Shown here one piece after another: positions 57,240 through 64,000 of a stretch of 64,000 nt of DNA (positions within the stretch are counted from its first letter, which is position 1; each line of letters begins with the position of its first letter). Made by a program: the position numbers and the translations under genes. The stretch spans positions 5,461,501 through 5,525,500 of the forward strand of contig CM075765.1 in assembly GCA_037974665.1 (NCBI GenBank), written 5' to 3'. Source of the stretch: Ehretia macrophylla (Eukaryota > Streptophyta > Magnoliopsida > Boraginales > Ehretiaceae). The notes below the pieces were generated by a model that was not told the origin of the DNA, did no database searches, and saw nothing but the letters and a program-made list of their open reading frames with translations.

Positions 57240-58579
57240 TTCCTCATTTTAACATGTTTCAGGAAAAGCTGTGGTTGGATTCTATGTACTAGTCTATGTG
57301 GAGGAAATACAAGTTACTGGTTGTATGTGTTTTGTTTTGAGATTATGAAACCTTGTGTATGTTTCTATTGTCTAAAAGGTTGTAAAATAAAGTAAAGCTT
57401 GTATTCTTGTATAAGTTAATAATGGTAGATGGGCTGTAATAACTTCAATGATTTACTTGATTGCCTGGTTAGTTTACATGCTTGTGTGAATGGGATTCTA
57501 CCTTCGAGTTGGATTGTGATTGTTGAGGATAAGTTACTGCTTGCAGGTGAATAGATTGTCCTATAAACAGGGAAGACTCTGTCCGTTGTTCCTAAATTTT
57601 GTGCTCAGGTTTTGATATGGGTTGAGATTAGTTTGATAAATAGTAGTCCCGATTTCGTGAGGAATCGGGGCGTTACAATAAATGTAATATAAGACTAAGA
57701 TGAAGATATCAAGAGTTAGTGGACCTAATTCGAGAAAGGAGTTTTGTGAAGCTAGAATGAGCAGCCTGTTTATTTACTTTATGTGCCCTTTATTTGATTT
57801 AGGTATTCAACACAGTGGCTCGAGTTGATAGCACTCTTAGTCCATGATTATCCTATTTTATCTTATGCATTTATTATTCATTTATGCAATAAATATGTGA
57901 TGAATGCATGGATGCTTCTATTTTAATCATGCGATAAATTAAAATTAGAAGCATGAGAAAAATGAGACCTAAATAAAGACCAGCAAACCTTCCCAATCTG
58001 TAATATTAACTTAATAATGGTATAATTTTGAGAAGACTATATCTTTGCCTTCCGTTATCATAGACTAATCAATATATTAAGTGAATAAGTGATCGACTAT
58101 GGACACATAGGTGTTACTTATTTATTGTAATATATTAATTGCTCTATTTGAACTTGAAATGTGACAAAATTGGAATTCGTATTAACTACTAAAAATCTAT
58201 CGTGTGATAGATTAATGCTGCATTAATTCTAATTTGTTAGGATAATGGGTTTAACTTAACCAATTTGACGAGACCAAAAATCTATAATGTGAGATTGATA
58301 GAATTTGAGGCAAGAAAAATTGGGATTTTTATTTGATACATTGAATAAATGTTATTCACCTATTTATTCTAGTTTCAACCAAAATCTATCATGTGAGGTA
58401 AGGCTGAATGAATGGGCCCCTAATTCCACTAGAAAGTCATTTAAAATGATTTTTTGTTTTTCACTAGAGAAGTGTGGGATTTAAAAAATTTATTGGGGGT
58501 AGTATTTGACTTAAAGGCCCAAGTCAAATAGTTAAATAATATTTTTTGCGATTATGAATGTCGAAAATGAAACCCACTT

Positions 58580-59190
58580 GTCTATTATTTAACTAGACAG
58601 AATTTTGCTGACCAGCTCCATATCTTGAGAAATGTTCTTAACTCTAAGAAAGTTAGATATGATCTAGATGCCCTGATGTGTTGCCAAAGAGTGCAACAGA
58701 GGAGGAACAAGACACTTTTCAAAGTAGAAAATGATGGGCTAAAGACTAGGCAGTAGCCTTAATGCCAACATGGATAATATATCCATTGTCATCACTTTCT
58801 TACAAGAGTTGTATAGTAAGCATAATAGGAAAATAAAATATGAGATATCTAGAGAACTATTTCAAGTAAAGAAAAATTGAAGGAACATATTTGAATGCAT
58901 ATGTTCTCAACATAAGCATCTTGAGTCCCTGAATTTATTCATGGATAACAATCTGCAACCAAGTCTGATCCTCAATCACTTCTTGATTACTTCTCCTGTT
59001 CATAATGAATTTTTCATATGAACAGATTTTGGTACAACTCTTAAACATGAGGGTAATATATCAAGGGCTGATCTCAAAAGGTGAAATAAGTTGGTAAAAA
59101 GGAAAGTATTTCCACTACGAGAAAAGGGAGACATTAGGAGAGAAAAAGTCCAAAGTACCTCAAAGAATTTGAAGAAAAATGGATGTCCTC
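58580..59190 (+). pseudogene. Copia gag remnant of the decayed element
   Basis: Frames show QNFADQLHILRNVLNSKKVR (gag start), then LQELYSKHNRKIKYEISREL and PSLILNHFLITSPVHNEFFI, which match the order of the copia gag core. Many stops. Between 57683 and 58580 no coding text can be read. Confidence 0.65.
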
Positions 59191-59429
59191 TATAGGCTTA
59201 TCTTATTCACTCGTTTTGGTTTGACCATCTAGATATGCAATAATATGAACAATCGTTATTCTTATACAGTGCCACTAGAGGCATCAATTTTAATTTGCAT
59301 TTTATGCATAATAAACATTTTGTTTATTTGAGAAATAAATGAGTTAATACTAGTAAATTAATGAATAAGCTTTATATGCATGATATAAAGTATGATGCCA
59401 AGGTAAACGAGCAATGTGGGAGATACAGT

Positions 59430-60230
59430 TGACTCTGAACTATTGTGGCATTCAAGATTATGTCATATTCGAGAAACAAGAATCACTTAGTTGGTGAAAG
59501 AAGGATTGATAAGCCCTTATGGTCCAAAAACATTCCCACCATGTGAATTTTGTCACCCTTTGTAGGACAAAGTCAAAGGACCACAAACATTTTAGAGTTA
59601 ATACACACTGATGTTTGTGGGCTATTTAGTGAAATAGGCCGAGGAAGATTTAACTACTTCATTGGCTTTACTGATGATCTGGTACATTGTAGGTGTCTAT
59701 ATCTGAATTATTTGAATTAGATCGTGGAATTGAATACCTTAGCACCAATTTCCAAGAGTATCTCAAAGAGAACAAAATACTTATTTCATTAACACCTTAT
59801 GGTACAATGAAACTTAATAGAGTATTAGAAAAGAAGAATTAGATCTTATTGGACATGGTCTAGTTAATGATGAACTATACCGACTTATCAGTTAGCCTAT
59901 GAGGCTATGCCCTCCTTATAATAGTCTGTCTCTTGAATAGGGTCACTTCTAATTTAGTCTTAAATATTCCATATGAGATATGGAATAACAAGAAACCTGG
60001 CCTTAAGCATGTTAAGGATTAGGGTTGTCCTACCTTTATTAAAAGGCTTGAGTCTAAGAAATTAGAAGCCAAATCAGACAAGGTCAATTGGTTATCCCAA
60101 GGTTTCGTTGGGATAAAAATTTTATTCCCTTGCTAACTAGAGAGTCTTTGTTAGTAGGGTTGTACTGCCTTTATTAAAAGCATTCTTTTTGGAATGACAG
60201 TTCATCTAGTAAGGTGGTGTAGGAAGAAAA
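59430..60230 (+). pseudogene. Copia pre-integrase and integrase remnant
   Basis: LWHSRLCHIRETRI begins the pre-integrase region, then CEFCHPL; ELDRGIEYLSTNFQEYLKEN is the integrase stretch around the second Asp; later NIPYEIWNNKKPGLKHVK is the C-terminal part. Stops and deletions are frequent. Confidence 0.75.
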
Positions 60231-62364
60231 GAAGAACTCAGTGAAGAATTCACTAAGCAACCAACAAATCAAAGTCAGAACTAGGACTTGATCCAAGAGA
60301 ACCTGATCCAAGAGCAATTGAATATTTCATAACCTTTTCACAGATTCATGAGATGATAATGATCATATTGATGATACGGTCAACTGTGAAAAGATTATTT
60401 CTGATGCAAACTTAGAGACATGGCTTGAGGCTAGAAAATTTGAAATGGATTCCATGCATACCAATGAAGTATGGAATCTTGTGGACCCACCTGAAGATAT
60501 TATACCTATAGGTTATAAATGGGTATTACAAGAGAAAGATATATGTAGACGGAAAGGTGGAGAGCTTTAAGACAAGTGGCAAAATGTTACCGTCATAGAC
60601 AAGGAATTGATTATGAAGAAACTTTCTTGTAATACCCCTATCAGGTGCGAATCGAGATAAGTTAATAAATTGTTAATAAATGATCGATTAGCATTTTAAC
60701 ATATTTGAGTTAAATACGTGATTTAAAATGTAGCGAAGTGATGCCAGGACATTTGAAATTGACATAAAGTTTAATCAAATAAGTTTTACTCGGAAGATAT
60801 GAATCGATTTTGGGCCAACTTCAAAATTAAAACTGTACCAATTGAGAAAGATTTAGGTGGTGAATTATATATGGTTAAAAAACTCTACGAGTCTAGTTTC
60901 TAACGCTTCAAACCGTTCGCGAATTGGAGTATTTTAGTATAAGTTATGATCGTTTTAGTAAAAGGTGTCAAAACTACCACTGTGACACGAAAAATGCAAT
61001 TTTGACATTATTTTGGTTCGATTATGATATATTCAGCTCTGATTGGATTTATTGGGTCAAAGTATAAAAAGTACAAACTTTAAGTTGGGGTCAAAATGGA
61101 AATTGCCAAATTTATGGGGTCATATTGAATTATAGCTTTTTCAAACAAAAATATCTTTATATCTAGAGAATTCTTAGAGAGAGAGAGAGAGAGAGAGAGA
61201 AGAAGAAGAAGAAGAAGAAGAAAGAAGAGGAAATGAAGAAAAACTTTGCACTTTGACACAAGCTTTTGCGATATCTTGCATCTACCTTATATCTAAGGTA
61301 AAGGGATTCATGTTGTTTATGCATTTCTTTATAATTTATAGTGTGGTAAGTTTATGTATAAGTTATGGAATGTTGAAATAAGTCACGAATTCATATGCTA
61401 GATAGAGTAATAAGAAGTAAATATGAAGTATGTGTGTGTAGTATGCCTAGAATTAGACTTTTTGTATGTGAGTTATGATTGTTGGTGTTTGATATGGTTA
61501 TGTAGCATATGCACTAGATGCTTGTAAAAATGCTTGAGAGAACATCCTTAGCTTATATAACTACCACGCAACTTATATACTTGAATACAGAATGCTGAAA
61601 TTTATAAGAGAACTCCGCACAACGATTTTAATTAACCAATTTGATGTAATAAACGTTAGTGGATGAGGTTTATTTTTGGGTATGTTATACTATACTCATA
61701 GTAGAACAAACTTTGTGTTCGGTGCATGTTCAAATGGTGTGGTTAAGGTGTTGTTTTAAATCAATTTCAGTGAGGTTATGTTTCTCACGTAATGCTGGTC
61801 AGTTTGCGCAGTTCTATTTTAAAGGTCATATCTCAGTAAATATAGTTCTGTATCGAGTTCTGTTTAATTCTAAAACCATCTAAATTTAAAGATCTATGTC
61901 TCTGTGAAATTTCAGAAATTGTGGAGAACTTTAAGTTGGTTAACCGAATTAATAAAGTCATGCATATGCCGTCCAAATTTTCTAGCTTGCATTACTAAGT
62001 GTTTATGTTGTATTTGTGGTTAATTGCTAACAGAAAATGGGCAAAATGTGTATGAATACTTTATGATTTGTATTGCTTGCTATTCTCCTTAGATTTCAAT
62101 GCTTTATGAGATGATATTACTTGCTTAAATGCTAGAGGGGCAACCTACTTTGTTGTCCCCTAGTTTTATGTGTACATTGAGTGAATATTTTTTTTCCGAT
62201 TGATTGTGTGTTATCGAGTAGTTGTAACCATTTATCGGCACAATAGTGTTGTATTTCTACTGGGCAGCAGCGGACTTGCCAATGATAGGTTATATAACCT
62301 TTGCGTCATAATCTTTCACTCGTTTGGTCGGTGAAGGCCTTGGAGTGTTGGGTCATAGGTTATC

Positions 62365-62385
62365 GGGGTACATCCAGAGTACACC
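62365..62385 (+). promoter_or_regulatory. Conserved LTR hairpin H2, copy d
   Basis: Arms GGGGTAC and GTACACC pair with one mismatch; loop ATCCAGA. Confidence 0.6.
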
Positions 62386-62703
62386 TACTGGTGATATAAG
62401 GGGGTTATCGGTATCGCAAGTGCAGTGGAACAAAGGAAGTGGGAATGATAAGGCGGAATGAAAACCGTATCATTTTCTTGTGTGGTTATATAACTTTTAT
62501 GTGCCTTGTGACTTGATTTAGTGTTTACATGTTATTAATGCTTATATCATTGCTTATTGAAGTGTTGCATGTTTTTCTTATAATGTTTAATGCATATATG
62601 TTTCCTATCAATGTTAAACTGCTTGCATACCCCATGCTTTCCATGTCATGGCATTTATGCATCACAAAAGGTTTTCCAAAGGCTCCTATGTTTCCTTCCT
62701 CAC

Positions 62704-62719
62704 TGAGCTTTATAGCTCA
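62704..62719 (+). promoter_or_regulatory. Conserved LTR hairpin H1, copy d
   Basis: Shorter arms TGAGCT and AGCTCA pair fully around TTAT; CCTCAC precedes as in the others. The downstream motif is diverged: TATTTTCAAG. Confidence 0.6.
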
Positions 62720-63345
62720 CCCCCATTTTATAAAATATTTTCAAGTGGACGCTTTGGGGATTCGAGAATTTGTGTTGTCGAGAAAATTCAATAGATCCTT
62801 TGGAAGTGTATAGTTAGTTAACTTATGAGACCTCTTGTATTGAAGCATTATATAGAGATTTATTTTAATGAATTCTTGAATTACGTTGAACGTAATGGAA
62901 GGGTTTTAGTTGCTCTGATGTACTATGTTATGGATATTAGTGATCGAGCTTTTGTAGTATGCCTTAGAGGACTTAGGAAGAGTGATCTTTTTAAGCCCGT
63001 GGCATCACGATCCTGTTAATGTTTTGTGAATTTGTGGATGTTTTGTGGTATCAAAGATTGCTTTGATAGGGGGTTGTGACATTCTTGCCAATTATTGAAA
63101 TCAATTACAAATTATTGGCTATGGTTGCACACTACTATTATAAGATATGGTAAATAGATGTCAAAATAACATTCCTTAATGGCTTCATGGAAGAAGATAT
63201 TTATCTAGGATAGCAAAAAGGTTTTTAATCGAGTGATGAAGGTCACAAAGTGTGAAAGTTAAAGAGATCTTTGTATGGACTCAAGCAAGCATATTGAATT
63301 TGGAATGATCAATTTGAATAAGCAATCAAATCGTTTGACATCATT

Positions 63346-64000
63346 GAGACTGAAGACGAGCCTTGGGAATCGTTTATGTCTTTGCATTTTTTTTGGTCAA
63401 TGTCTTTGCGTTAATCATTTCATCTACTACAACCTTAAAAAACTTCTTTTGGATATTTCCTTCTTCTACTCCAAAATCCATTTTCTTTCCCCAACTTCAC
63501 CAATCACCACCTCTTAATTATTATTCTCATTCCATTCTTTAATCTTTCTAAAGTTTTAATTCTCGCGGGATAAAACACACATCAAAATAATCAGATACAC
63601 AAAACTAAAGTAATATGGTATAAAAATAATATATTATGAATATAATTGTATTATGCTTATTTATTAATTTTTCTTGGCTATATAATTTTATTCATAATTT
63701 GTTTTGTTTGTGGGTGAACATCTATGGCAAGACGCCACCAAGTGGCTAATGTAAGCAATTGATAAAATAATTTTCGTAATAATTTTCTAGTGTATAACTT
63801 TTTATTAATTATATTTTAATGGTTAATTTTATATAATAGATAGATAATTTTAGTGGATAAATCTTAGATCTAGTTTTTTGCTAGTTAATTTTAAATTTCT
63901 TTTTACAAAAAAATTAAAGAATTTCTTCACATTGGTTCGAATAATTAAATTCATTAATACAATTAATTTAAAATTTCCTGATATACATTAATATCATTAA
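63346..64000. other. AT-rich end of the window
   Basis: No gene or element boundary recognised. The short ORF at 63275-63517 overlaps the copia RT tail and then chance sequence. Confidence 0.45.

Larger units (their letters stand above)
50821..57682 (+). mobile_element. Long gypsy-like solo LTR, itself interrupted
   Basis: The LTR is 50826-57677. It starts TGTGACGCCCAAGAATTTG and ends ATCGGGGCGTTACA, with a perfect TSD ATAAA (50821-50825 and 57678-57682). Without the inner element (52245-55580) it is about 3.5 kb. It is the inverse of the 36993-47316 LTR family. No internal region is present, so it is a solo LTR. The 122-residue ORF at 56712-57080 lies in its GC-richer part. Confidence 0.92.
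60623..63086 (+). mobile_element. Long solo LTR inside copia RT
   Basis: The LTR is 60628-63081 (2454 bp). Start TGTAATACCCC, end GGGGGTTGTGACA. TTCTT follows at 63082-63086 and is present on the left at 60624-60628, overlapping the first T of the LTR, so one T was probably lost. A (GA)n-(AGA)n microsatellite lies at 61176-61224. It shares 'gggcagcagcggacttgcc' and both hairpins with the other long LTRs but is otherwise diverged. ORFs at 62529-63019 are not supported as genes. Confidence 0.85.
48227..63345 (+). mobile_element. Decayed Ty1/copia element holding nested solo LTRs
   Basis: The 5' LTR (48227-49707) is followed by a PBS, a leader, and after the first nested LTR by gag, GAG-pre-integrase, integrase and RT remnants. 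RT continues beyond the second nested LTR and fades near 63345. RNase H and a 3' LTR are not seen in the window. Two LTR insertions, at 50826-57677 and 60628-63081, separate the parts; when these are skipped the coding remnants line up in the normal order. Confidence 0.85.
60390..63345 (+). pseudogene. Copia RT remnant, split by a long solo LTR
   Basis: The left part (60390-60627) reads SDANLETWLEARKFEMDSMH, NEVWNLVDPPEDIIPIGYKW. The right part (63087-63345) reads AMVAHYYYKIW, IDVKITFLNGFMEEDIYLG and KLKRSLYGLKQA. They join in register at ETF|LPIIE, where the solo LTR 60628-63081 inserted. The YVDD half is missing. Confidence 0.82.

Noticed and set aside
62529-63019. Two ORFs downstream in the third solo LTR
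   Set aside because: They overlap LTR sequence that is flanked by a TSD and no domain is seen; the same region is not open in the related LTRs.

Overview
The window looks like nuclear DNA of a flowering plant, most likely a eudicot. It is AT-rich, holds few genes, and is packed with Ty1/copia and Ty3/gypsy LTR retrotransposons, MITEs, a LINE remnant and microsatellites. The two host genes that read as intact are a cationic amino acid transporter of the CAT1 type (13858-15618, minus, single exon) and a secreted GH18 chitinase-2-like protein (two exons, 31688-30419, minus). A third host sequence is a broken YUCCA-type flavin monooxygenase first exon (4868-4259, minus) that keeps a TATA box.

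Left part (1-20 kb): a copia LTR cut by the window edge, a solo LTR with target-site duplication (TSD), a palindromic Mutator-type MITE, the YUCCA pseudogene, hAT-type MITEs, a Mutator-type MITE, a copia 3' end (polypurine tract plus LTR), a LINE ORF2 fragment split by a hAT MITE, then CAT1. The region upstream of CAT1 is a tandem duplication; only the distal copy carries a MITE.

Middle (20-36 kb): an old full-length Ty3/gypsy element of Tat type (20219-29596, minus). It has gag, protease, RT, RNase H and integrase remnants, and a decayed antisense ORF on the opposite strand between integrase and its 3' LTR. Three copies of a ~119-bp repeat follow, then the chitinase-like gene, then a 3'-truncated copia element whose RT region is tandemly duplicated.

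Right part (36-64 kb): a stack of nested elements. A very long gypsy-like LTR (36993-47316, minus) is interrupted by a complete copia element (40287-45627; 602-bp LTRs, perfect TSD). A decayed copia element (48227 to about 63345) is interrupted by two long solo LTRs (50826-57677 and 60628-63081); the first is itself interrupted by an inverted solo LTR of the same family (52245-55575). TSDs allow the order of insertion to be read. All four long LTRs share two conserved hairpins, partly maintained by compensatory or wobble changes, followed in three of four by a splice-acceptor-like motif. These hairpins and the gypsy antisense ORF are the best candidates for something under-described. I see no bacterial-type defence system, CRISPR array, rRNA or tRNA gene.
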